DNA of 64,000 nucleotides, from contig NZ_QNRR01000003.1 of the NCBI RefSeq assembly GCF_003315205.1, positions 62,001 to 126,000 of the forward strand, given 5' to 3'. Each line of letters begins with the position of its first letter. Within the stretch, counting starts at the first letter, position 1. The notes under the pieces were generated by a model. That model saw only the letters and a list, made by a program, of their open reading frames with translations, was not told the DNA's origin and did not search any database. This DNA comes from Roseimicrobium gellanilyticum (lineage in GTDB: Bacteria > Verrucomicrobiota > Verrucomicrobiia > Verrucomicrobiales > Verrucomicrobiaceae). Position numbers and translations under genes: made by a program. Positions 57,264 through 64,000 of this stretch are shown piece after piece.

Positions 57264-57278
57264 TGTTTATTCCCTGTG

Positions 57279-57842
57279 ATGACCCCCGACGCGCACGCCC
57301 CGAAAAAACAACCTGCCAAGAGACGTCCTGCCGGAGGGCGACCTCCCAAATTCGGCGTGCCCAGCCGTGCGATCACGCTCACCCTGCCCGAGGAGACGCT
57401 GAACGATCTCCTCAAAATCGACCGCGACCGCAGCCAGGCGATTGTGAAGCTCACCAAGTCCGCTCTGGGCAAGGATGAATCCCCGCGCTCCATGGTGGAG
57501 GTGGTGGAAATGGTGGCGGACATCGGCCTTCTGGTTGTGGGACCCAGCGCCCTGCTGCGCCGCATTCCCTTCCTGCATCTCGTGGAGGTCAGCGCCGGGC
57601 GTTACCTCATGGCCCTGGCACCGGGCAATGATGTGAAGTCCCTGGAGATTGCCATCACAGATATCGTGGATGACCTCCCGGAGCGCGAAGAGCGGGAGCG
57701 GGCTCTTCTTTTGGAGCTTCTCGGTCACCTTCGGAAGCTGCGCAAAAAAGACCGCGTGAGCATGGCCGAGCTCCTCTTCGTGAGCCTGAAGCAAGTCGGC
57801 GTGATCGCCTCGACCGGCATTTTGCAGATTGCATCATTCTGA
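57279..57842 (+). CDS. Protein of unknown function with RHH-like N-terminal segment
   Basis: The start is the ATG at 57279 (a GTG lies directly before it). The 187-residue product begins with a Lys/Pro/Arg-rich tail, then 'SRAITLTLPEETLNDLLKID' with 'RDRSQAIVKLTKSAL', a pattern like a ribbon-helix-helix DNA-binding fold. The rest is compact alpha/beta ('MVADIGLLVVGPSALLRRIP', 'GRYLMALAPGNDVKSLEIAI'). It follows the RsmB-like gene by 15 bp, so co-expression is likely. It could be a small regulator or an RNA-associated protein. Confidence 0.65.
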   Translation: MTPDAHAPKKQPAKRRPAGGRPPKFGVPSRAITLTLPEETLNDLLKIDRDRSQAIVKLTKSALGKDESPRSMVEVVEMVADIGLLVVGPSALLRRIPFLHLVEVSAGRYLMALAPGNDVKSLEIAITDIVDDLPEREERERALLLELLGHLRKLRKKDRVSMAELLFVSLKQVGVIASTGILQIASF

Positions 57843-57922
57843 GACTCAGCGGGTCTCGTGAAGATTTCAGGGCGGCACCCCGTCTAATTTTGCGTTTGTC
57901 GCGCAAGTTTCGAGCAAACCTC

Positions 57923-57939
57923 TCGACACCAGATGTCGA
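57923..57939. promoter_or_regulatory. Operator-like inverted repeat upstream of the cysteine desulfurase gene
   Basis: TCGACA and TGTCGA are perfect inverted 6-mers with a 5-bp spacer, centred about 36 bp before the ATG at 57967. The size and position suit a dimeric repressor or activator site. The binding protein is unknown. Confidence 0.4.
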
Positions 57940-57966
57940 ATCCTTTGATATCGGCGGATCCACCCC

Positions 57967-59142
57967 ATGATTTACCTCGACTCCAACGCCACCACGCAAA
58001 TCGACCCCCGCGTGGTGGAGGCCATGCTGCCCTACCTCACGGAGCACTACGCGAACCCGTCCTCCTCCTATCGCGCGGCGCGCCAGGTGCGGAAGGCCGT
58101 GGAGCACGCGCGCGAGCAGGTGGCCACGCTCATCGGTTGCGAGTCGGAGGAGCTCATCTTCATGAGCTGCGGCACAGAGGCGAACAACGCCGCCATTTTC
58201 TCCGCGCTCACGCTGCACACGCCACATCGCCGCCACCTCGTGACGGCGAAGACCGAGCACAGCGCCGTGCTGGAAGTCGCCAGACGCTGGGTGGAAGAGG
58301 GCAATCCCACCACCTTCCTGGATGTGGATGAAGGCGGCACCGTGCACCCCGAGGAGTGGACTCGCTGCGTGCAGCCAGGCCAGACCGCCGTGGTGAGCGT
58401 GATGTGGGTGAACAATGAAACCGGCGTCATCCAGCCCATCGAGGAGATTGTGAAGTTCGTGCACGACCGCGGTGTGCTCTTCCACACGGATGCCGTGCAG
58501 GCTGTGGGGAAGCTGCCCATCTCGCTGAAGGACCTGCCGGTGGACTATCTCAGCCTCGCAGGACACAAGTTTCATGCGCCCAAGGGCATCGGCGCTCTCT
58601 ATGTGAGCAAGCGTGTGCGCTTCAAGCCATGGATGCTCGGCGGCGGCCAGGAAAGCGGACGCCGCAGTGGCACGGAGAACGTGCCCCACATCGTCGCGCT
58701 CGGAAAAGCTGCAGAGCTCATGCGCGAAGAACTCGCCTCCGGTGGCGATGTGAAGGTGCGCGAGATGCGCGATGCCTTTGAATCCAAAGTCCGCGCCGCA
58801 CTGCCGGGCACCATCGTGAATGGTGAGAGCGCCCATCGCCTCGGCACCACCAGCAGCCTCACCTTCCCCGGCATCGATGCCCCCGGACTCCTCATCCTGC
58901 TGGATGAGCGCGGCGTCGCCTGCTCCGCCGGTTCCGCCTGCCACACCGGCGCACTCCACCCTTCCCACGTGCTTGAAGCCATGGGCTACGACGCCCAGCA
59001 CGCGAACAGCACCCTCCGCTTCTCCTGGTCACGCCTCAACACCATGGAGGAAACTCAAAAGGCCGCGGACACACTCATCCAGTGCGTCAACAAAATGCGC
59101 GAGCTCGGCGCCGGCGATGGCGCTGTGGTGATACGCGGGTGA
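57967..59142 (+). CDS. Cysteine desulfurase (IscS/NifS class)
   Basis: The 391-residue enzyme starts 'MIYLDSNATTQIDPRVVEAM', a family hallmark. The PLP-binding lysine is Lys201 in 'SLAGHKFHAPKGIGALYV', and the catalytic cysteine is Cys325 in 'GSACHTGALHPSHVL'; a second Cys319 is close by. 'TEHSAVLEVARRWVEEG' and 'HTDAVQAVGKLPISL' match the cofactor-binding regions. It releases sulfur from L-cysteine for Fe-S assembly or tRNA thiolation. No iscU or Rrf2 gene is adjacent. An inverted repeat lies before the gene. Confidence 0.93.
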   Translation: MIYLDSNATTQIDPRVVEAMLPYLTEHYANPSSSYRAARQVRKAVEHAREQVATLIGCESEELIFMSCGTEANNAAIFSALTLHTPHRRHLVTAKTEHSAVLEVARRWVEEGNPTTFLDVDEGGTVHPEEWTRCVQPGQTAVVSVMWVNNETGVIQPIEEIVKFVHDRGVLFHTDAVQAVGKLPISLKDLPVDYLSLAGHKFHAPKGIGALYVSKRVRFKPWMLGGGQESGRRSGTENVPHIVALGKAAELMREELASGGDVKVREMRDAFESKVRAALPGTIVNGESAHRLGTTSSLTFPGIDAPGLLILLDERGVACSAGSACHTGALHPSHVLEAMGYDAQHANSTLRFSWSRLNTMEETQKAADTLIQCVNKMRELGAGDGAVVIRG

Positions 59143-59184
59143 GCGCGATGGAGTGCTGGAGTAATGGAGTAGTGCTTGAATGAA

Positions 59185-59210
59185 GGGTGAGATGCGTTGG
59201 AAGCTCACCC
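59185..59210. terminator. Hairpin in convergent junction
   Basis: GGGTGAG and CTCACCC form a perfect 7-bp stem with a 12-base loop between the convergent cysteine desulfurase and epimerase genes. It is embedded in a GGAGT-rich low-complexity stretch (TGGAGTAATGGAGTAG) that makes longer imperfect pairing possible. No T-run is seen. Confidence 0.4.
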
Positions 59211-59230
59211 CATCACTCCATCACTCCCCA

Positions 59231-60250
59231 TCAGTACCCCGCCACCGTCTCCTTCAGCCCCTTCGCGACCGTATACTCCGGCTCGAAGCCCAGCAGTTCC
59301 TTCACCTTCGTCACATCCGCGCATGAGTGACGGATGTCTCCAGGACGGAACTCACGAAACACCGGACCCGGCACTTCCACTCCGGTCTGCGACTGCACTT
59401 CCGTCTGCAAGACTGCGAAGAGCTCATTCAGGCTCGTCGCCTTCCCCAGGCCCACGTTGAAGACTTCACCATAGGCCGCTTCGTTCTCCGTGGTCGCCGC
59501 GAGCAGGAGCGCCTGCACCACGTCCCGCACAAAACAGAAGTCGCGGGTATTCTCCCCATCGCCATTGATGAAGACATTGCGTCCCGCCTTCATCGCGGAG
59601 ATCCACTGGGGAATCACCGCCGCATAGGCGCCATTCGGATTCTGCCGTGGGCCGAAGACATTGAAGAAACGCAACCCTACCGTCTGCAGCCCATAGGCCA
59701 TGAAGAAGCACTGCGCCTCGATCTCGTTCACGTGCTTGCTCGCAGCATAGGGCGACAGCGGGCGGCCGATATTTCGCTCCACCTTCGCATCCGCCACAAT
59801 GTCGCCATACACCGCGCTGCTGCTGGCAAAGACAAAGCGCTTCACCGCCGCCTTCTTCGCCGCGAGCAGCATGTTCAGCGTGCCGGTCACATTCGTGTCA
59901 TGGCACTGGTCCGGCTTCTCCATCGAGGTCGGCACGGAACCCATGGCCGCGAGGTGGATCACGTAATCCATGCCCTGGATCACGTGCAGGCACTTCTGCT
60001 CATCCGTGATGTCTCCCTCCACAAAGTGGGCCATGCGCAGCGTGCCGCCACCTTCCGCCGCTGCCGTGGCCGCGAGTTGCAGGTTCTCCTTCCTCCCCGC
60101 GCTCAGGTCATCCAGCACCGTCACCCGCTGCCCCCACCGTAGCAGACGCTCCACCACATGCGAGCCGATGAACCCCGCCCCTCCGGTCACCAGCCAGTGC
60201 TGGGCGTTGCCTTTCAAGTCGGACTTCAGGGACTGGTACGCGCTGGGCAT
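59231..60250 (-). CDS. UDP-N-acetylglucosamine 4-epimerase (WbpP-like SDR)
   Basis: The start is the ATG at 60250 (MPSAYQSLKSDLKGNAQHW), giving 339 residues, the length of WbpP. The nucleotide-binding motif 'LVTGGAGFIGSHVVERLL', then 'VIHLAAMGSVPTSMEKPD', 'VFASSSAVYGD', the catalytic 'YAASKHVNE' (Tyr-x3-Lys) and 'LRFFNVFGPRQNPNGAYAAV' are in order. It belongs to the extended SDR family that converts UDP-GlcNAc to UDP-GalNAc or UDP-GlcA to UDP-GalA; the WbpP type favours the N-acetylated sugar. It should act in the cytoplasm in polysaccharide synthesis. It is divergent from the DUF6807 gene. Confidence 0.88.
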   Translation of the reverse strand: MPSAYQSLKSDLKGNAQHWLVTGGAGFIGSHVVERLLRWGQRVTVLDDLSAGRKENLQLAATAAAEGGGTLRMAHFVEGDITDEQKCLHVIQGMDYVIHLAAMGSVPTSMEKPDQCHDTNVTGTLNMLLAAKKAAVKRFVFASSSAVYGDIVADAKVERNIGRPLSPYAASKHVNEIEAQCFFMAYGLQTVGLRFFNVFGPRQNPNGAYAAVIPQWISAMKAGRNVFINGDGENTRDFCFVRDVVQALLLAATTENEAAYGEVFNVGLGKATSLNELFAVLQTEVQSQTGVEVPGPVFREFRPGDIRHSCADVTKVKELLGFEPEYTVAKGLKETVAGY

Positions 60251-60409
60251 CTTTTTGTGAATTGGGGGAAGAAAAGAAGAGTGCGCGCGACTCTGGCACA
60301 TCTCCCGAAACGCGCCTGATTTTTTCCACGGCGAATTCCCTGCGTTGAAAGGATTTTTCTTCCCTTCCCGTTGCCTTGCCCCCATCTCCCGCCTCTACTC
60401 TTCCTCCTC

Positions 60410-61375
60410 ATGCGACGCCTCCACCCCCTGCCCTTTGTTGCAGCCGCCTGCGGCTTGCTCGCCCTTGCCTCCAGCGCCTTCGCGCAAACCCTCACACTCA
60501 CGCAGAGTGATGCCGGTGTGCGCGTGGACATCGATGGCAAGCTCTTCACCGAGTACGTGACCAAGGACGTGCCGCGTCCCTTCTTCTACCCCGTCATCGG
60601 CGGCGCGGGAGAAAACGTCGTGCGCAACTTCCCCATGCGCAAAGACGTCGCCGGCGAAGCCCAGGACCACCCGCACCATCGCGGCCTCTGGTTCACCCAC
60701 GGAAACGTGAATGGCATCGACTTCTGGGCGGAAGTGAAGGACTTCGGCAAGCAACAGTCCACCGGCGTGAGCGACCTCAAGGCGGAAGGCTCCAAAGGCT
60801 CCTTCACCACCACCACCAAGTGGGTCGCCCCAGATGGCAAGGCCGTGCTGAGCGACACCCGCAAGTTCACCTTCACCGCCCTGCCCAACGGCGAGAAACT
60901 CCTCGACTTCGACATCACACTCCAGGCCACCGAAGGCGAAGTCACCTTCGGCGACACCAAGGAAGGCACCATGGCCATCCGCCTGAACACCGGCTTTGAG
61001 TTCAAGAAGGAAGACAACACCGGCAACGCCTACAACGCCCAAAACGACAAGCGCAAGCAGGTCTGGGGCAAGCGCTCTCCCTGGTGCGCCTACTACGGAC
61101 CAGACCCGAAAGGCAACGTCGTCGGCATCGCCATGTTCGAGCATCCCAAGAACTTCCGCGCCCCCACCTGGTGGCACGCCCGCGACTACGGCCTCTTCGC
61201 CGCGAACCCCTTCGGCATCCACGACTTCGAAGCCAAGAAAGACCAGGAACACCTCGGCGACCACAAACTCGCCAAAGGTGAATCCCTCCAGCTCCGCTAC
61301 CGCTTCTTCTTCGGCAACGGCAAGCCCATGCCCAAAGCCATGGCCGCACGGTATGACGAGTACGTGAAGGAGTAG
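60410..61375 (+). CDS. DUF6807/PmoA-like exported protein
   Basis: The start is the ATG at 60410 (MRRLHPLPFVAAACGLLALA) because it opens a signal peptide ending AFAQ; an upstream TTG at 60371 is unlikely. The 321-residue product has 'VPRPFFYPVIGGAGENVVRN' and 'DHPHHRGLWFTHGNVNGIDF', a Pro-His-His motif characteristic of the DUF6807 (PmoA-like) family. Later 'MFEHPKNFRAPTWWHARDYG' and 'LFAANPFGIHDF' are also typical. Despite the Pfam label there is no reason to link it to methane oxidation; such proteins are common and secreted in Planctomycetes and Verrucomicrobia, often near Gfo/Idh/MocA oxidoreductases, one of which lies 1.8 kb away. Confidence 0.88.
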   Translation: MRRLHPLPFVAAACGLLALASSAFAQTLTLTQSDAGVRVDIDGKLFTEYVTKDVPRPFFYPVIGGAGENVVRNFPMRKDVAGEAQDHPHHRGLWFTHGNVNGIDFWAEVKDFGKQQSTGVSDLKAEGSKGSFTTTTKWVAPDGKAVLSDTRKFTFTALPNGEKLLDFDITLQATEGEVTFGDTKEGTMAIRLNTGFEFKKEDNTGNAYNAQNDKRKQVWGKRSPWCAYYGPDPKGNVVGIAMFEHPKNFRAPTWWHARDYGLFAANPFGIHDFEAKKDQEHLGDHKLAKGESLQLRYRFFFGNGKPMPKAMAARYDEYVKE

Positions 61376-61535
61376 GGCAGCCGGTGCGACAGTCGGGCGG
61401 TGACCGGAAGCGAACCGCTCGCAACACTCAAGGAGTGGGGGCATTCCTGCCCCCATTTTTCGTGGCACGTCTCACCACCTGTGAAATCGGTGACACTTGC
61501 CACCACGCCTGACAAGCGGCACCCGTGACTTCACC

Positions 61536-62732
61536 ATGCCTGATCGCCCTGATCGCACCGTCAGCCATTTACTCTCCCGCCTCGCAGATGCATGCCATGG
61601 CAGGATGGCGAAACTGACGGGGCATCGCGCCTGGCTCCTCCTGGTGGCCATCATCGCCCTTCTCATTTCATGGGTGAGCCGCCTCCCGCAGTACCACGGG
61701 CAGGAAGACCTCCCGCAGAGAATCGACAGCCAGTTCCTCACCTGGCAGGCACATCATCCGCTGACCCCCAACACCGAATTCCTCAAACCGCTGGAGCAAT
61801 ACCAGGGCGACGAACTCGGGCGAGTCTCCCACCTGTACAAGACCAGCTACCGGCTCACCATGCCGCTGCTGAGCCGCCTCACACCGCTGGGCATCTGGAG
61901 CTGGATCGTGCTGCCAGGCATCTGCGGCGCCATCTTCTTCCCCATCATCTGCCTGCTGGCATCGCAACTCACGGGCGACAGGGTGACCGCGGCACTCTTC
62001 ACCTGGGCCTACGCCGCGTGCGCCGCGGGGCACCAGTTCTTCGGAGAATTCTGGTTGCTGTACGGCGATGGCGTGGCCTACCTCCTCCTGGCCGTGGCAG
62101 CCCTCTCGCAGAGGCCCGTCGTGGTCTTCCTCAGCCTGTTTCTGGCGGCCTTCACGGATGAACGCGGCGTGGTGGCAGGCGGCATCATCTACTTCCTCCA
62201 ATCCTCCCGCAGCGGCACCTTGGAAACATGGCGGCTCTCCTCCCTGTGGCCCCGCACCTCCGTCATGTGGGCCACCCTCGCGGCCTGCGCGAGCTACCTC
62301 ATCGCGAGGATTGCCCTGCACCTCATCTTTGGGCTGAAGAATGACCAGAGCGCCCTTCTCACCCTGGACGTCCTCCTCCATCATCTCCGGCACAACATTC
62401 CCCACCACCTCTTTGGCGCCTTCGAGACCCTGTGGATTCTCCCCCTCCTGGCTCTGGTCGCCGCGTTCGCAGTGCGGAATCTCTCCTGGGCCCTCTGCTT
62501 CCTCGCCCTCCTCTGCGGGGCCGTGGTATGCGGCTTCGTGGTGCTCGATCTCCAGCGGAGCCTGGCCTTCATGTTTCCCCTGTTGTTTTGCAGCCTCTGG
62601 GCCCTCGCAAAAGAGCCCGCCCTCACCCTGCGCCGACTCATGACCGCCGTCCTCCTCATCAGCCTCCTCTGGTGCGACCTGCACCGCTCCCTCATCTTTG
62701 GCATCTACCTGCTGGCACGCGATGCGGCGTGA
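61536..62732 (+). CDS. Polytopic membrane protein of unknown function
   Basis: The start is the ATG at 61536 (MPDRPDRTVSHLLSRLADAC), since the longer frame begins with TTG. The 398-residue product has about nine hydrophobic segments, for example 'WLLLVAIIALLISWVS', 'IWSWIVLPGICGAIFFPIIC', 'LLYGDGVAYLLLAVAALS' and 'LSWALCFLALLCGAVVCGFV'. A loop reads 'LAAFTDERGVVAGGIIYFLQ'. The pattern resembles membrane glycosyltransferase-like or DUF2029-type proteins, but I see no diagnostic motif. It is 160 bp after the DUF6807 gene. Confidence 0.7.
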   Translation: MPDRPDRTVSHLLSRLADACHGRMAKLTGHRAWLLLVAIIALLISWVSRLPQYHGQEDLPQRIDSQFLTWQAHHPLTPNTEFLKPLEQYQGDELGRVSHLYKTSYRLTMPLLSRLTPLGIWSWIVLPGICGAIFFPIICLLASQLTGDRVTAALFTWAYAACAAGHQFFGEFWLLYGDGVAYLLLAVAALSQRPVVVFLSLFLAAFTDERGVVAGGIIYFLQSSRSGTLETWRLSSLWPRTSVMWATLAACASYLIARIALHLIFGLKNDQSALLTLDVLLHHLRHNIPHHLFGAFETLWILPLLALVAAFAVRNLSWALCFLALLCGAVVCGFVVLDLQRSLAFMFPLLFCSLWALAKEPALTLRRLMTAVLLISLLWCDLHRSLIFGIYLLARDAA

Positions 62733-63157
62733 GATGGTTGAGGGTTGAAAGCTGCGTGCTGAGAGCCTGAGGCCACCAGACGGCCCGCCCTCAGTCTCCG
62801 AAGTTCCTCCGCGTCTCCGCGTCTCCGCGTCTCCACCCCTCCACCTCTCCCTCAGTCTCCGCGTCTCCGTGTCTCCGCGTTGAACCCACTGCACACCACC
62901 ACACCCATCCGTGCCGTACACCGCCCCAGCGTCCATTCGCGGTCCCCAAAACTCCCCTCACCCCCTCCACCCCACGCAATTTCCCTAGTCACAAACCACA
63001 GATTTCCAGTTACAATTCCGCCGAAATAAGCGCTTTTCACCCCCGTTTCCCTAGTCTACCGCCATCCCGGTCCGGACACACGTCCACTCAGTACGAAGCC
63101 GAAGCTGCCCCATATTCCAGCACTCCACCCTTCCAGTATTCCATCTAGATCCAACTC
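62733..63157. other. Intergenic low-complexity region
   Basis: No gene is supported. The stretch contains an 8-bp microsatellite (see below), a Pro/Ser-like CT-rich tract, two copies of TTTCCCTAGTC (62980-62990 and 63046-63056), and a CCAGCACTCC...CCAGTATTCC stretch. The last resembles the reverse complement of the GGAGT-rich sequence at 59150. Confidence 0.5.
62811..62878. repeat. GCGTCTCC microsatellite
   Basis: The 8-mer GCGTCTCC repeats three times in tandem (62811-62834) and again at 62861-62868 and, with one change, at 62869-62876, interrupted by a CT-rich segment. It is a simple slip-prone repeat. Confidence 0.85.
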
Positions 63158-64000
63158 ATGAACACCCACACCTCCATCAAGCGTCGCGACGTCCTGCGCA
63201 GCGCGCTGTACGCAGGCACGGCCATGGCCCTGCCCATCTGGTCCCGCGCCGAAGGCTCCAACAGCGACATCCGTGTGGCTGTCATCGGCTTCAAGGGTCG
63301 CGGCTCCGGCCACATCGGCAGCCTCCAGAAGATCAAAGGCGTCCGCCTCGTCGCCCTCTGCGATGTCGACTCCGACGTGCTCGACGGCAAGGTCGCTGAC
63401 CTCAAGAAGAAGGGCATCGAAGTCAAGGCCTACACCGACTTCCGCAAGCTCTGCGAAGACAAGGACATCGACGCCGTCACCATCGCCACGCCGAACCACA
63501 CCCACACCCTCATTGCCATGACCGCCATCGCGGCCGGCAAGCACGTGTACGTGGAAAAGCCCACCAACCACAACCTCTGGGAAGGCGCCGAGCTCGTGAA
63601 GGCCGCCGCCAAGGTGGAAGGCAAGCAGATCGTCGTGCACGGCATGCAGCGCCGCTCCGACCTCGGCTGGGCCGCCGCCCAGGAGTACATCAAGTCCGGC
63701 GCCCTCGGCAAGACCCTCCTCTCCCGTGGCGTGAACTACAAGGCCCGCCAGAGCATCGGAAAAGTCAGCGAAGGCAAGAGCGCCGGCGCGGATGGCACCT
63801 TCGCCGCAGGCACCTTCAAGGACTCCAAGGGCACCATCAACTATGACCTCTGGGCCGGTCCCCGCGAAATGGCGCCCGTCATGCGCGAGAAATTCCACTA
63901 CGACTGGCACTGGCAGTGGGCCTACGGCAACGGTGACATCGGCAACCAGGGACCCCACCAGCTCGACGTCGCCCGCTGGATGATCGGCAACCCCGAGAAG
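63158..64000 (+). CDS. Gfo/Idh/MocA family oxidoreductase (3' end outside window)
   Basis: The 281 visible codons start with a Tat-type leader (SIKRRDVLRSALYAGTAMAL), then the NAD(P)-binding strand 'IRVAVIGFKGRGSGHIGSL', 'RLVALCDVD', 'DIDAVTIATPNHTHTLIAM' and the conserved catalytic-region 'HVYVEKPTNHNLWEG'. 'WAYGNGDIGNQGPHQLDVAR' is near the edge, another family marker. The protein is probably a periplasmic dehydrogenase of a sugar or sugar-derived substrate, as is common in Verrucomicrobia. The C-terminus runs off the window. Confidence 0.93.
   Translation, partial: MNTHTSIKRRDVLRSALYAGTAMALPIWSRAEGSNSDIRVAVIGFKGRGSGHIGSLQKIKGVRLVALCDVDSDVLDGKVADLKKKGIEVKAYTDFRKLCEDKDIDAVTIATPNHTHTLIAMTAIAAGKHVYVEKPTNHNLWEGAELVKAAAKVEGKQIVVHGMQRRSDLGWAAAQEYIKSGALGKTLLSRGVNYKARQSIGKVSEGKSAGADGTFAAGTFKDSKGTINYDLWAGPREMAPVMREKFHYDWHWQWAYGNGDIGNQGPHQLDVARWMIGNPEK

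Noticed and set aside
57655-59001. A 448-codon minus-strand frame
   Set aside because: It is antisense to the cysteine desulfurase and its upstream gene, both with clear motifs. Its His/Ala/Gly-rich composition is typical of antisense frames in GC-rich DNA.
60410-61375. A methane monooxygenase subunit (from the PmoA label)
   Set aside because: The protein is soluble and exported, without the membrane helices of particulate methane monooxygenase. The label is a historical family name.
62811-62878. A CRISPR-like array
   Set aside because: Units are only 8 bp, adjacent and without unique spacers. It is a microsatellite.
61668-62936. A 422-codon minus-strand frame
   Set aside because: It is antisense to the polytopic membrane protein. 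Its Glu/Gly-rich composition mirrors hydrophobic codons on the other strand.

Overview
The window looks like the chromosome of a member of the Verrucomicrobiota, most likely Verrucomicrobiales (relatives of Verrucomicrobium or Prosthecobacter). The evidence is a complete four-gene set of Verru_Chthon cassette pseudopilin-like proteins beside a giant PEP-CTERM autotransporter-repeat protein, a paired DUF1800/DUF1501 secreted couple, a TIGR02597-like protein, and many exported oxidoreductase and hydrolase families typical of this phylum. The DNA is GC-rich and gene-dense, and most genes lack a strong Shine-Dalgarno. I see no CRISPR array, rRNA, tRNA or intact transposase.

Layout. 1-15.7 kb (minus strand) is one operon: a large exported protein of unknown function, MoxR AAA ATPase, DUF58, BatA/VWA, a second VWA membrane protein, a DUF4175-like membrane coiled-coil protein, DUF4159 and a HEAT-repeat protein cut by the window edge. 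15.8-18.7 kb holds a PafA-type alkaline phosphatase and a secreted TIGR02597-like protein. 18.9-24.2 kb is the DUF1800 and DUF1501 pair. 24.3-31 kb has an FAD-dependent oxidoreductase, a metallophosphoesterase, a dicarboxylate symporter, a DUF4105 protein and a probable beta-barrel protein. 31.1-32.4 kb is a periplasmic ligand-binding protein carrying an in-frame 72-bp tandem duplication.

32.4-33.6 kb is a graveyard of decayed ORFs on both strands, including an Imm74-like immunity protein. 33.6-48.3 kb is the centrepiece: three type IV pilin-like proteins, a 1402-residue GspK-like protein and a 2672-residue PATR/PEP-CTERM protein, all co-directional with short gaps. I infer that the cassette is a pseudopilus-tip complex dedicated to the giant surface protein.

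48.3-50.1 kb contains a tmRNA gene (minus strand, encoded tag ANSNELALAA), a possible integrase remnant just beyond its 3' end and an Rrf2 regulator. rarA (50.5-52 kb) lies between two unrelated perfect inverted repeats. 52.4-64 kb is housekeeping and exported genes: a formylglycine-generating-enzyme-like protein, a duplicated two-lobed secreted protein, an RsmB-like methyltransferase, a cysteine desulfurase, a UDP-GlcNAc 4-epimerase, a DUF6807/PmoA-like protein, a polytopic membrane protein and a Gfo/Idh/MocA oxidoreductase cut by the right edge.
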